In this document: piece by piece, positions 32,837 to 41,460 of the stretch
Layout: each line of letters starts with the position of its first letter
Position numbering within the stretch: position 1 is the first letter of the stretch
DNA from: CALINF01 sp039980455
Lineage (GTDB): Bacteria > Pseudomonadota > Gammaproteobacteria > Pseudomonadales > Halieaceae
Length of the DNA stretch: 64,000 nucleotides
Assembly (NCBI GenBank): GCA_039980455.1
Contig: JBDXCG010000003.1
Coordinates: forward strand, 1,488,001-1,552,000
Direction: 5' to 3'
Notes under the pieces: generated by a model
Told to the model about the DNA's origin: nothing
Databases searched by the model: none
Seen by the model: the letters and a program-made list of their open reading frames with translations, nothing else
Program-made: the position numbers and the translations under genes

Positions 32837-34314
32837 AGGGGCCACTGCGCAACGGGGATGTTAGCTTCACTATTGCCTATATAGTCCTCGAGCATCAGGC
32901 TCGACGCCTGCCTCGAATCATTGCCGGCATTGTGCCGTGCAAGCGATTGCAGCTGCCATGTGGCGCCATTGGTCCCTGCCTCAAGTCGAGCTTGTATAAC
33001 GTTCAGATACCGCTGGCTTTCAGCGGCATCAATACTAATAGCATCAAGACCGGCTTGCGCGATAGGTAGCGACTCCTCGATGACATTTGCAGCAGAGCGC
33101 TCCGCGCAGCCCGACTGCTGCCGATCAGGCCAAATTAATTGTGCAGCAAGACCATACTGAGCTGCTCGGTAGAAATTGTATTCCGCTGTCGAGAAAGGCA
33201 GCGCAGGCAGCAGCTCGTTGATGTACGGCTTCACTCCCTCGGCTAGCCCGATCAGAAATGCGGCGTTGGCGACCATATCCACAGCTGTTGGTCCTGCGGG
33301 CAGGCCGCGCATTTCGATACGAACCTGGCCTCCATCAGCATGATCAAAGATCGGCCTGTTCCACAGCCACACTGTACTTTGATGCAAACGTAGCTCTGCC
33401 AAATCGGGTGTTAGGCCTTGTTGCTGTTGAGCGGAGGCTGAGCAATCACCGCAAACCGGTAGCAGCGGCGGATACAGCCGAACAACCTCCTGAAACAATT
33501 CCAGCGCACCACCGCGCACCCAACCATGTCCAAAGTTGACGCGAGCGGGTTCATTCCAGCTATAACGGTCTACATGGCGCGTATCTATCGATTGCTTGAA
33601 TAACGGTACCCGCGTCTCCTGCCACAGACTGTGTCCAAACAATGTTGGTGAGTTGGCACCAATCGCCATTGCCAGCGGGGTCATCAGTTGAATAGCATTG
33701 AACGTATCGGCGTATTCTGCCGGGTTAACGCGATAATGAACCTGAAAAGAGGTGTTCGCGCCTTCGAGCGTAATGTCTTCCATCTCCAGCTGCAGCGGGT
33801 CTGCCCCATTGATATCAACCCTAAAGGCACTACCCCTACGGGCTATCAACTGCTGAATCAATGCATGATAACGACGCCTGTCTGTCACACAATGAGATCC
33901 GAAATCTGACACTTGCAGGGTGGGAAGAATCCCGATGGGAACAACGCGCCCACCCAACTCACCGGATACTGCTCGCAGCTCTGATAACTTCTGCAGGATC
34001 TCCCGCTCAGTTGCAGCAAAAGGTTGCTCAGATAGAGCATAGGGCGACAGATTGTATTCCAGGTTGTAGCGATTGATCTCTAGCGTCAGCTGAGGATCGC
34101 CAGAGGCTGCCAGTATCTCCTCGTTCCTGTACAAAGGGCGCCCGCTGGCATCCACCACATACATCTCGAGCTCAGCGCCTAAGGAGCCCGCCGTCTGTCC
34201 AAAGCCCGGTGACTGGAGCATACCGGCCAACACTACAAGATTGTCGCTCAAGCGTTCGCGAAAAAGAGCAAAGTCTCCCGCGGCGAAGGCAGTTCTGTCT
34301 ATCTCGAGTCCCAT
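32833..34314 (-). CDS. GCS2-family carboxylate-amine (glutamate-cysteine-like) ligase
   Basis: A 493-residue ATP-dependent amide ligase of the GCS2/YbdK type. The N-terminal GAELEMYVVD (about 45-54) and the EMEDITLEGANTSFQVHYRV (about 176-195) blocks resemble the glutamate- and ATP-binding strands of the family, and DGGQVRIEMRGLPAGPTAVDM covers the conserved Arg. The true acceptor amine is unknown, and it is longer than YbdK (about 370). It is translationally coupled to a downstream M14 deacylase, an association described for GCS2 amidoligases in metabolite- or peptide-modifying systems. Glutathione synthesis should not be assumed. Confidence 0.85.
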   Translation of the reverse strand: MGLEIDRTAFAAGDFALFRERLSDNLVVLAGMLQSPGFGQTAGSLGAELEMYVVDASGRPLYRNEEILAASGDPQLTLEINRYNLEYNLSPYALSEQPFAATEREILQKLSELRAVSGELGGRVVPIGILPTLQVSDFGSHCVTDRRRYHALIQQLIARRGSAFRVDINGADPLQLEMEDITLEGANTSFQVHYRVNPAEYADTFNAIQLMTPLAMAIGANSPTLFGHSLWQETRVPLFKQSIDTRHVDRYSWNEPARVNFGHGWVRGGALELFQEVVRLYPPLLPVCGDCSASAQQQQGLTPDLAELRLHQSTVWLWNRPIFDHADGGQVRIEMRGLPAGPTAVDMVANAAFLIGLAEGVKPYINELLPALPFSTAEYNFYRAAQYGLAAQLIWPDRQQSGCAERSAANVIEESLPIAQAGLDAISIDAAESQRYLNVIQARLEAGTNGATWQLQSLARHNAGNDSRQASSLMLEDYIGNSEANIPVAQWPL

Positions 34315-34419
34315 AGCGCAATGGTGGGGCTCAGCGCTCGCCCTGACATTGATTTAGATCGTGTATTGGCACGGTTTTGAACCGCCCACATCAACGCGTG
34401 GGTACCTAAGCGAGCGAAT

Positions 34420-35064
34420 TCAATCCAGCAGACCCTCGTCTTTCAAGTTACCGATAAGGGACGCAATAGCGTCATGGCGCAGCTTATCAGTGGAACCGGC
34501 CTGGATCGTATCAGACACTGCCTGCCAGAGGTGTTCGCGCGACTCGACAACATAGAGGTCAGAAACCAGCGTATGGGTGGTATTCGTCGTCCACACAGGC
34601 TGTTGGTACGCTACTTCGTAGGCGTGTCCGTAGTAGCCTGGGAAACCATTGTAATACCCCGCGCCGTACGCGGGCGCTACGCCGTAGTAGATCGTACCCG
34701 GATGGTAGACATCCTCAGACATCGCTCCCATATATCGGGTCACCATAATGGTATCTAAGTTATTTGCTTGCGCGATGGCGACAACCTCATCGGCCGTGGC
34801 TTTTTCCTGGGGTAACAATGTGTGACTGGCTATCGCTCTTACGTTGTGGCGCGACAATGCTTTCGCGAATTCGTCTTCGAACTTGATACGAGATGAGCGC
34901 TGCTGGGCAACACCAATGATCAATACGCCATCCAGATCCATCTTTTTAAGCACCGGATCTACATAAGAACGCGTAATGGTTGAGTTGTTGCTACAACCCA
35001 TTAGAAAGACAGCCAATGTACACAACAGCGTGTGCCGAGCCCAACGATAGGAACAGAAAATCAC
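34420..35064 (-). CDS. Lipoprotein of unknown function with a Gly/Tyr-rich insert
   Basis: A 214-residue lipoprotein with signal sequence and lipobox FLMGCSNN (Cys near 25). The mature part has an alpha/beta look: KMDLDGVLIIGVAQQRSSRIKFEDEFAKALSRHNVRAIAS resembles an N-terminal strand-helix unit. A low-complexity loop rich in Gly and Tyr then follows (about 124-150), and a C-terminal helical segment ends NLKDEGLLD. I do not recognise the family. I chose GTG 35064, behind GAGGAC, because it places the signal sequence correctly. It lies 10 bases after the DDAH-like gene, suggesting one transcript. Confidence 0.75.
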   Translation of the reverse strand: MIFCSYRWARHTLLCTLAVFLMGCSNNSTITRSYVDPVLKKMDLDGVLIIGVAQQRSSRIKFEDEFAKALSRHNVRAIASHTLLPQEKATADEVVAIAQANNLDTIMVTRYMGAMSEDVYHPGTIYYGVAPAYGAGYYNGFPGYYGHAYEVAYQQPVWTTNTTHTLVSDLYVVESREHLWQAVSDTIQAGSTDKLRHDAIASLIGNLKDEGLLD

Positions 35065-35074
35065 AGTAACGTCC

Positions 35075-35869
35075 TCAATGATTAAAACGTAGCGACATGC
35101 AGGACAATCCACCGTCCAGCAGCGCAGCTTGGGTAACGGGCAACTCTACCAGCGAATAGCCCTTCTGTCGCAGTAATTGCGCGGTCGCAGGAAAACCCTC
35201 GGGCATCAGAACTTTGTCATTCACTCTAATCGCATTTGCAGCGGCCTCCTCTCCATCAGGCACTTGCAATACGTCAAATTCGTCAAAGCAGCCGGACGCG
35301 CTGAGGCGTGAGGTCGCCAGCACCGTTTGGCTGTCGAGAACACAGCAGTCTGATTTGAAGTGCAGAACGCCTGAAGGTGTTTCCACGGGTGTCACGGTAT
35401 ACCCCCAGTCTGCGACTAACAATGCCAGTGCTTCAATACCAGCCGCATCAGTACGCTCTGATTCGCCTACCATGATTGTCTTATCAGTTAGCAAAATATC
35501 ACCGCCGTCAATACAACCAACGCCTGCGAGCCCTGCTACCGAGTGCCCGAGGTCCATCAAATCTGCTGCCATTACTGCCGCCTCACCTCTTCGCGTTAGC
35601 GCGCCAGGCCGCAATGCCACCGAACGCTCAGGCAGACAAAACGCCGCATCTTCAACAAAAACAGAATCGGGGAAATCTTCGAGTGCAGGCAACACAGTTA
35701 CCGTTACACCTGCCGCTTCGAGTGCCTCAACATAGCGACGGTGCTGCTCCATAAAAATATTCAGATCTGGAGCACCTCGATCCTCTGCTCTAATTCCCTC
35801 CACAATACTCTTACCGGGAAGGCGTGCTATCGCATTATTGAAACGAAACGAAACACCGTCGCGTGACAT
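35075..35869 (-). CDS. Dimethylargininase (DDAH)-type guanidino hydrolase
   Basis: A 264-residue enzyme of the amidinotransferase fold that hydrolyses dimethylarginine or a related guanidino compound. The core DFPDSVFVEDAAF (about 65-77), substrate-binding GGDILLTDKTIMVG, catalytic His in GVLHFKSDCC (about 168) and the nucleophilic Cys in DGGLSCMSLRF (about 258) are all present. The size and C-terminal Cys fit bacterial DDAH rather than arginine deiminase (about 410 residues). The product lipoprotein gene follows 10 bases later. Arginine-like osmolytes or methylated proteins are possible substrates; not testable here. Confidence 0.93.
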   Translation of the reverse strand: MSRDGVSFRFNNAIARLPGKSIVEGIRAEDRGAPDLNIFMEQHRRYVEALEAAGVTVTVLPALEDFPDSVFVEDAAFCLPERSVALRPGALTRRGEAAVMAADLMDLGHSVAGLAGVGCIDGGDILLTDKTIMVGESERTDAAGIEALALLVADWGYTVTPVETPSGVLHFKSDCCVLDSQTVLATSRLSASGCFDEFDVLQVPDGEEAAANAIRVNDKVLMPEGFPATAQLLRQKGYSLVELPVTQAALLDGGLSCMSLRFNH

Positions 35870-35896
35870 GGTTTACTCCTTGAAGTCAGAGGAAAA

Positions 35897-37801
35897 TTAG
35901 CGCCGAACGTTCAGCTGGGCTTCCAAAATAATGGGTTCATCGAGGCGCTCCCCAATGATGCGTTTTAGCTCATCGACATGATGCCCCGCCAGCGATATAG
36001 GGGAACTAAGCACCACATAGATCACATGCGGTGGACCGAGCCTCACACGCACACCCGAAACCTCTACCTGTACTCCACTCAGTTGAACCGTCCCCGTAGG
36101 AACAGTTTCGAGGATATGATCTCGCTCTACCAAGTGCTGGAAAGATACGTACAACGGAATACTGATCAGCAGCAAAACGACCATCGCTGCCCCAAGCCCT
36201 TTCCGAGCACGGCTGAATGGCGCAAATCCCATGACCAGAAAGGTGGCACTGGCTGCTAATGCAATACCTACGAGGTTCGTACTGAGAAGTAACAACGCGC
36301 CGCCGGCCATTGCCCAATCACCCCAGCCTAATCCAATACCCGCTACACTCAATGGTGGTACCAGTGCAACTGCGATTGCCACGCCAGCTAAACTTTTTGC
36401 GACCTCCTCCTTTGCGAAGGCATACGCACCGGCCACGCCAGACACCACGGCAACAAGCAGGTCTAATAGTGTAGGTGACATGCGCGCCTTCATCTCGGCG
36501 GTAGGAATTTCGAGCGGCATTGCCAGCGCCAATAACATCCCAACACCCAAGCCCCACGCAATTCCTACCGACAGTGTTGAAATTGAGCTCTTAATCAAGC
36601 CAGACTCAGTACGTGCCAGACCCATGGCCAATGAGACGATGGGCGCCATCAATGGCGCCAGAATCATGGCGCCAATGATCACTGGTGCTGAATTCGCGTA
36701 AAGGCCAACCAGAGCCAACAGCACGCTCAATACGGTTAACACTTGATACGATGAAGAGGTTTTCGCGCTCTCACGGAGTGACACAAACAGGTCGCGGTAA
36801 TCCTCTTCACTTGCATGCGTAAACAGCGGCAGGGGCACATCGACCAGTGGTCGAGCGGCCGCATCTACCGGTGTGTGATTCAGACGCACTGAATCCTTAC
36901 CTCTCTGAGCCGGCACGTCCGCAACAGCGCCCAACGCCGGTCCAGGCAGTAATCGCAAGCGCTTTTCGAGAATCGTAAACTCGATCTCCTTGGCGCTGGC
37001 CGGCTTACCATCGATCAAGTACTCCATCCCTTTTGGCGCATCGAGAACCACTCGATCGCTTTCTATGGAGGCCAGAGATGAAGGCAGTGGAGAGAGCGAG
37101 AGTTTACCCGGGAGCACCAGGCGAAGAAGGAACCACAGATAACTGACCACACTGCGGGGCGCAAAGGCGAGCAACGTTAGCCGGCCGTCGCGGGCACTGA
37201 GCTTATCGGCAAATACACGCCCCAGAAGACGACTTTGTGTATGCGTAAGCGCAATAAGCCCGAGTGCAGCAACGTGCACTTTGCGCTCCTTACCAGTCGT
37301 GATTCCATAGCCGTGTAACCGGAGTTTTCCTATGCCTTTGAAGGCACCTTTGAACATACTCCAGGGGGTTTGACGACGATTGAGATCAAGTGGCCGCAAC
37401 GCCAACACACGACCAACAACTACCGAGGTAAAAACCACCTCGCCGTTACAGGTGAGAACATCAACCTCTATAGGGTCAGCTGAGACAATGCGGGCATACA
37501 CCTCTTCCAGAGTACCAGTAACCCCTAGAGCCGACATCGACTCATGAGCTTGCGCATGGGGTAAGAGGCCTAATTTCCAGCCACCCTCTAGCGATAGGGG
37601 TATAGCTTCGCGAATGGCGTCATCTGACAAGCACAGGAGAACCACCGCCTCCGGCTTAATGGTATCGCGCTGCGACCAAGGCACCAGCGTTGGAACCGGG
37701 GTAAGAGAAGGCAGAATTTGCGTATCAAAACTGTCATCGTGCAGAAGACAGGGAGCTATCTGGCCGATAGCTTCCGATGATTCATTCACGGATTCATTCA
37801 C
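35897..37801 (-). CDS. TIGR00341-type DUF389 membrane protein with N-terminal kinase-like domain
   Basis: A 634-residue protein in two parts. Residues 1-290 are soluble and contain a segment around HGYGITTGKERKVHVAALG and LPGKLSLSPLPSSL that resembles the C-terminal lobe of diacylglycerol-kinase/LCB5-like proteins, without the nucleotide-binding GGDGT motif. Residues about 325-555 hold a DUF389 membrane domain: SSSYQVLTVLSVLLALVGLYA, APVIIGAMILAPLMAPI, VVSGVAGAYAFAKEE, AVALVPPLSVAGIGLG. The start is GTG 37801, overlapping the TGA of the upstream Zn-ribbon gene, so the two are coupled. The N-terminus has a short repeat (MNESVNESS). Function unknown. Confidence 0.85.
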   Translation of the reverse strand: MNESVNESSEAIGQIAPCLLHDDSFDTQILPSLTPVPTLVPWSQRDTIKPEAVVLLCLSDDAIREAIPLSLEGGWKLGLLPHAQAHESMSALGVTGTLEEVYARIVSADPIEVDVLTCNGEVVFTSVVVGRVLALRPLDLNRRQTPWSMFKGAFKGIGKLRLHGYGITTGKERKVHVAALGLIALTHTQSRLLGRVFADKLSARDGRLTLLAFAPRSVVSYLWFLLRLVLPGKLSLSPLPSSLASIESDRVVLDAPKGMEYLIDGKPASAKEIEFTILEKRLRLLPGPALGAVADVPAQRGKDSVRLNHTPVDAAARPLVDVPLPLFTHASEEDYRDLFVSLRESAKTSSSYQVLTVLSVLLALVGLYANSAPVIIGAMILAPLMAPIVSLAMGLARTESGLIKSSISTLSVGIAWGLGVGMLLALAMPLEIPTAEMKARMSPTLLDLLVAVVSGVAGAYAFAKEEVAKSLAGVAIAVALVPPLSVAGIGLGWGDWAMAGGALLLLSTNLVGIALAASATFLVMGFAPFSRARKGLGAAMVVLLLISIPLYVSFQHLVERDHILETVPTGTVQLSGVQVEVSGVRVRLGPPHVIYVVLSSPISLAGHHVDELKRIIGERLDEPIILEAQLNVRR

Positions 37802-38007
37802 CTTGTGAAGAAATCAAACACATTGCCTAGCGACGACGCTTGTCGTTTGTAAAACTCGGTGTGAGCACACTGCTGGCAGGTGACTGCACTGTATTTCTTA
37901 TTCTGCATATCGAAAATGCGAGACCAGAAACCTCCGGATACTCGCATCTCGCCCACATCATAGTGCTTATGGCCACATTTTAAGCAGGACCAATTTTCGT
38001 GCTGCAT
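37798..38007 (-). CDS. Small zinc-ribbon nucleic-acid-binding-type protein
   Basis: A 69-residue protein matching the small zinc-ribbon family whose members share the MRVSGGFWSRIFDMQNKKY and LGNVFDFFTR blocks. Two CxxC knuckles (CLKCGHK near residues 8-14 and CQQCAHTEFYKR near 44-55) would bind one zinc. ATG 38007 follows GAGGG, an element that also lies in a short hairpin (CCCTC/GAGGG, 38015-38030), so translation may be gated. The stop overlaps the GTG of the DUF389 gene, so the two are translationally coupled. Function unknown; nucleic-acid binding is a family-based guess. Confidence 0.82.
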   Translation of the reverse strand: MQHENWSCLKCGHKHYDVGEMRVSGGFWSRIFDMQNKKYSAVTCQQCAHTEFYKRQASSLGNVFDFFTR

Positions 38008-38014
38008 ACACTTT

Positions 38015-38030
38015 CCCTCATCCAAGAGGG
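38015..38030 (-). promoter_or_regulatory. Short hairpin overlapping the Zn-ribbon Shine-Dalgarno
   Basis: On the minus strand CCCTC (38030-38026) can pair with GAGGG (38019-38015), the likely ribosome binding site of the gene starting at 38007, with loop TTGGAT. This could lower translation of the coupled gene pair. Confidence 0.35.
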
Positions 38031-38098
38031 TTTACTTTAGCAGGCTAGCCCACCCGATGGATATGGTGTTCTGTTAGCTACAATGCGACACCAGGGGA

Positions 38099-39160
38099 CT
38101 AGATATCCCAGCGATATTTGCGCAACCAGATCGCTAGCCATACCGCGGCAGCAGCAAACACAAGACCCAGCAGCAGACTGAGGTAGTCGGTCGAACCCCA
38201 GTTGGGCGCATGAATATAGAACCCCACGGCACTACCGGAATCAGAAATGTGAGGCATATGGTTTGCAACGGCCGTACGTACGAAAGCTGTACCCAAAAAG
38301 AGTTCCTCTACCAGCACGAGTGCTATCAAGGGAGCAACAGACACCATAAACGGTGAGCGTTTAGCAAACGCAGAGGCCAACAAGAGCCAAGCATATACCG
38401 GCGCTATCCAGAGTGCAGTCAGGATCCATCCGCTAATCTGATTAAAGAATAGCGTGCCAAACTCAATATTTCCCAGTACCAGTTCAAATGGATCCTTACC
38501 CATTCGCCACATGCCGAGCATCATCAACACAACCATCGCAACCTGAACAATCATGCTCAGCGCTATGAAGATCCAGGGAGCGACAAATAGCGCAACGCCC
38601 AGCTTAGCTAAGACTTCTTCCCAGGCAGAGACAGGCATCGAGCGCCAAAAAAGAATGCTTCTATCTTTGCGATCATCGTAGAGAGTACCTAACAGGTAGT
38701 TGGACGTAACGAAAAACAGGGCTAGCAAAAAGACAAAATGAATGACGGTGGGAATGAGATTCAAATTACTCATTCCGGTATCTATATTGTCAGCACCCTT
38801 GGGATTGGTGGTTGGATTAAACTTCCACTCTTTAGAGAAATTCCAATCTTCTTCTGATGTAGTCTCCTCGGTTTCGATAACCCAATCAGAAACATCGACC
38901 TCTTGCTCTGTGACAACTGCAACATCGTCATCGTCGATCTGAATAGTTATATTCATGCCGCTGGTAGAATCCTCGTTCATAACCACCTGCATCATGGCAT
39001 CACCAACAATGGTAATTCGCCCGGCCATCATGACGCTGACCAACATGACCAATGACAGCAGGATTGCCATTCCTACAGGCGTCCATACAAACGAGTTTTT
39101 ATATTCCTGAAATTCGCGCTGAATCAGCGTGAATGTACGAGAAGTCGCTGTTTCTGACAT
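38099..39160 (-). CDS. ABC transporter permease (YtrA-type operon)
   Basis: A 353-residue inner-membrane permease with about six membrane segments: one at about 27-47, then five from about 140 onward. Between the first and second lies an acidic extracytoplasmic region (about 50-130, rich in Asp/Glu, including IQIDDDDVAVVTEQEVDVSD), unusual for this class and possibly a ligand-binding or protein-contact patch. The later LLGTLYDDRKDRSILFWRSMPVS segment is typical of ABC-2-type permeases near the coupling helix. It starts two bases after the ATPase gene, in an operon with its GntR regulator. Export is the likely direction; substrate unknown. Confidence 0.88.
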   Translation of the reverse strand: MSETATSRTFTLIQREFQEYKNSFVWTPVGMAILLSLVMLVSVMMAGRITIVGDAMMQVVMNEDSTSGMNITIQIDDDDVAVVTEQEVDVSDWVIETEETTSEEDWNFSKEWKFNPTTNPKGADNIDTGMSNLNLIPTVIHFVFLLALFFVTSNYLLGTLYDDRKDRSILFWRSMPVSAWEEVLAKLGVALFVAPWIFIALSMIVQVAMVVLMMLGMWRMGKDPFELVLGNIEFGTLFFNQISGWILTALWIAPVYAWLLLASAFAKRSPFMVSVAPLIALVLVEELFLGTAFVRTAVANHMPHISDSGSAVGFYIHAPNWGSTDYLSLLLGLVFAAAAVWLAIWLRKYRWDI

Positions 39161-39162
39161 GA

Positions 39163-40014
39163 TTAAGCTCCCCCTACCTTGGCCACGAACAGGTCGGAGA
39201 CAGACGGCGTACGCATTTCACCCAGTGGCGCTAAAACGTCACGATCAATCCCTTCATATATAAAGGCTTTACCACCCAGAATACTGCGCTTGCCAATATG
39301 AGGTATCTCCTGCGCTCTAGAGGCTGCCTCGCCAACCGCGTGCACTTCCACAAACTCCTCATCAATCATAGACATATGCTTTTGCAGAACAAGCTGGCCA
39401 TGATTCATAAACATCACGTCAGTCAGGATATTCTGGACTTCCTCAACCTGATGAGTGGAAATAATAATAGTCCGCTCTCCATCGAAATAGTCATTCAGTA
39501 ATTGTTCAAAAAAGCGCTTTCTGAACAGTATATCCAGACCCAGTGTTGGCTCATCCAATATGAGCAATTTAGCATCGATCGCCATTACCAGGGCTAGGTG
39601 CAATTGCACATTCATGCCCTTGGACAGATCGCGTATACGCCTATCCAACGTCACTTCAGTTGTGCGAAGAAAGTCTTCTGCCTGTGCACGATCAAAACGC
39701 GGATGTACGCCGGTAACATAATCGAGTACTTGTGCTACGCGCATCCAACGGGGCAGCACCGCAGTATCAGCAATGAAGCACACCTGTTCCATAATATGCG
39801 CGCGTTGCTTGCGCGGGTCACTACCTAGAACGCTGATATGCCCGTCGCAATTCGTCAAACCCAGCAATGCCCGCAGTAACGTGGTCTTACCGGCACCATT
39901 GGGCCCTATCAATCCGATGACGCTGCCTGTGTTAACAGTGAAGTCGATATTCTCGACTGCATTGATATCACCGAAAGTCCTTGTCAGACCTTTTGCTTCG
40001 ATGATCTGTTCCAT
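39163..40014 (-). CDS. ABC transporter ATP-binding protein
   Basis: The 283-residue nucleotide-binding subunit of the YtrA-type ABC system. Walker A GPNGAGKTT (about 36-44), a signature-like LSKGMNVQLHLALVMA (about 133-148), Walker B KLLILDEPTLGLD and the switch His in IISTHQVEEV are all visible. The signature is LSKGM rather than LSGGQ, as in several YtrB-like subunits. Its ATG overlaps the TAA of the GntR gene by one base (TAATG), so the two are translationally coupled. It powers the permease encoded immediately downstream. Confidence 0.95.
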   Translation of the reverse strand: MEQIIEAKGLTRTFGDINAVENIDFTVNTGSVIGLIGPNGAGKTTLLRALLGLTNCDGHISVLGSDPRKQRAHIMEQVCFIADTAVLPRWMRVAQVLDYVTGVHPRFDRAQAEDFLRTTEVTLDRRIRDLSKGMNVQLHLALVMAIDAKLLILDEPTLGLDILFRKRFFEQLLNDYFDGERTIIISTHQVEEVQNILTDVMFMNHGQLVLQKHMSMIDEEFVEVHAVGEAASRAQEIPHIGKRSILGGKAFIYEGIDRDVLAPLGEMRTPSVSDLFVAKVGGA

Positions 40015-40385
40015 TATCCCTTACCCCCGGTATTGATCATTAACTCAACAACCTTCTGCATATCCAATCCCAACACCCTGACACGCTCAGCAAATGCCGG
40101 TACGTCGTCCTCAAGAAAGCGACTCTGCTCATCATCTGTGGAGGTACTGCGAGCACCTGAGGTGACAAACATACCCAGACCTCTACGTTTCTCTAACAAG
40201 CCGGTGTCTACGAGTTCCTGGTAGGCCTTACCAACCGTCAAATGGTTAATTTGGTAGTCAGTGGCCACTTGTCGTACAGACGGCACGGCCTCGCCCTCGG
40301 GAAAGGTCCCGTCCATGATCCTGTCGACAACCATATCACGCAGTTGCTTATAGATCGGTTGATTATCGTTCCATTCTACAGACAC
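40014..40385 (-). CDS. GntR-family transcriptional regulator, YtrA subfamily
   Basis: A 123-residue repressor with an N-terminal winged helix-turn-helix: PIYKQLRDMVVDRIMDGTFPEGEAVPSVRQVATDYQINHLTVGKAYQELVDTGL spans about 10-63. A short C-terminal helical dimerisation part follows, the compact plan of YtrA-type regulators that control ABC operons. It has no ligand-sensing domain of the FadR or HutC type. It is the third gene of its operon, whose promoter contains the palindrome GGTGTTATA-N6-TATAACACC, presumably its own operator. The second copy at 13924-13947 is a candidate distant target. Confidence 0.93.
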   Translation of the reverse strand: MSVEWNDNQPIYKQLRDMVVDRIMDGTFPEGEAVPSVRQVATDYQINHLTVGKAYQELVDTGLLEKRRGLGMFVTSGARSTSTDDEQSRFLEDDVPAFAERVRVLGLDMQKVVELMINTGGKG

Positions 40386-40406
40386 GGAAATCTCTCCCTG
40401 CTGTGC

Positions 40407-41219
40407 TCATCGATCCCTGCGATGCAGGTCACCAGACCCAAGAGTCGATTGACTGATCTCAGGGTCGCCACTGTAATACACGTCACCACTTCCCATTACG
40501 TTCACGTTCAGCTCTCGTTCAATTAAGCCCGTGCTGACGGTGCCAGACCCGACTATGTTCACTTGAACATCCATCGCATCTACGTGCTTCAAGTCGATAT
40601 CACCGGAACCTACAACATTGGTATCGAGCGTCTCGGCCACACCTTCATCTTCTACACTGATATCGCCCGAACCGTTCAGCGTAACCGTCATACTCTTCAC
40701 GGAGAGCTCGCCAATATGGATATCGCCCGAGCCAGATAACATTGCATCGAGTTCCTCCCCGTGCAACTTCGCTGCCTGAATGTCTCCAGACCCGCTCGCC
40801 TTGAGCGTAATATCACGTCCTCGTAAATCAAAAAGCTTTATATCACCAGATCCTTCGAGTGAGACGTAAAGGTCGAGGGTCTGAAGTGGCTTTACATAGA
40901 CTTCTCCGGAGCCGTTGAGCTGCAGATGCTTGAGATCTAGCACTGTGAGCTTGTACTTCACGTCACTAAAATTCTCTCGCTTGTAGTTAGGGCTTTTGCC
41001 CAACACCAATGTGTCGCCCTTCACTAAGAATGGCTGCTTCTCGAGCAGGTCCTCATCACCACGCATCAGTAATTCAACTTCGTCGCCCTGTGATATCTCT
41101 ACTTCGACAGAACCGTGTACCAACACGCGTTCAAACTTCAAGCCCTCTACCCGTTGGGTTTCCGCCATCACCGGTACTGCCACCAGGGCCAATACCATCA
41201 GAAAACATCGCCACATCAT
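40407..41219 (-). CDS. Exported DUF2807 protein with GSGDI-repeat beta-helix
   Basis: A 270-residue exported protein. Signal peptide MMWRCFLMVLALVAVPVMAETQ (about 1-20), then a DUF2807 domain: VEGLKFERVLVHGSVEVEISQGDEVELLM, followed by at least eight repeats with a GSGDI or GSGEV core spaced about 19-21 residues (from about residue 103 to the C-terminus). Such repeats form a parallel beta-helix. Similar domains occur in envelope-stress or adhesion-related proteins; the function here is unknown. ATG 41219 follows AAGGAGG. It is the second gene of the GntR/ABC operon, so it may sense or line the envelope that the ABC system acts on. Confidence 0.87.
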   Translation of the reverse strand: MMWRCFLMVLALVAVPVMAETQRVEGLKFERVLVHGSVEVEISQGDEVELLMRGDEDLLEKQPFLVKGDTLVLGKSPNYKRENFSDVKYKLTVLDLKHLQLNGSGEVYVKPLQTLDLYVSLEGSGDIKLFDLRGRDITLKASGSGDIQAAKLHGEELDAMLSGSGDIHIGELSVKSMTVTLNGSGDISVEDEGVAETLDTNVVGSGDIDLKHVDAMDVQVNIVGSGTVSTGLIERELNVNVMGSGDVYYSGDPEISQSTLGSGDLHRRDR

Positions 41220-41229
41220 CACTGCCTCC

Positions 41230-41439
41230 TTACCGCTCGTTACTGTCGAATGAATTACGTTTACCAAGAGATAGCGACTGACCTGCTTCCATGGCAATCA
41301 CAGCGGGCACAAAGCACAGTAAGCCCAGCATCGCGCCACCTAAGGCGCTCAGCAACGCGCACACAAAAAATAGGCCCGCGAAAATCAGGATCCTGTCGGA
41401 ATCCGCACTAGTCGTTTTTCTACGCAATGATATGGCCAT
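41230..41439 (-). CDS. Small two-helix membrane protein, first gene of the YtrA-type operon
   Basis: A 69-residue protein with two hydrophobic helices (ILIFAGLFFVCALLSAL and GAMLGLLCFVPAVIAMEAG) and a basic start (MAISLRRKTT). I chose ATG 41439 because TTTGGAGAG precedes it; an in-frame ATG at 41454 lacks a binding site. It is the first gene after the operator-containing promoter, with a leader of about 28 bases, and the DUF2807 gene begins 10 bases after its stop. I do not recognise the family; it may be an accessory subunit of the ABC system. Confidence 0.7.
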   Translation of the reverse strand: MAISLRRKTTSADSDRILIFAGLFFVCALLSALGGAMLGLLCFVPAVIAMEAGQSLSLGKRNSFDSNER

Positions 41440-41460
41440 CTCTCCAAACCTCATTGATAT

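Noticed and set aside
32833..34314. Annotation as glutathione-forming glutamate-cysteine ligase (gshA)
   Set aside because: Blocks fit the broader GCS2/YbdK group, and the coupled deacylase argues for another product.
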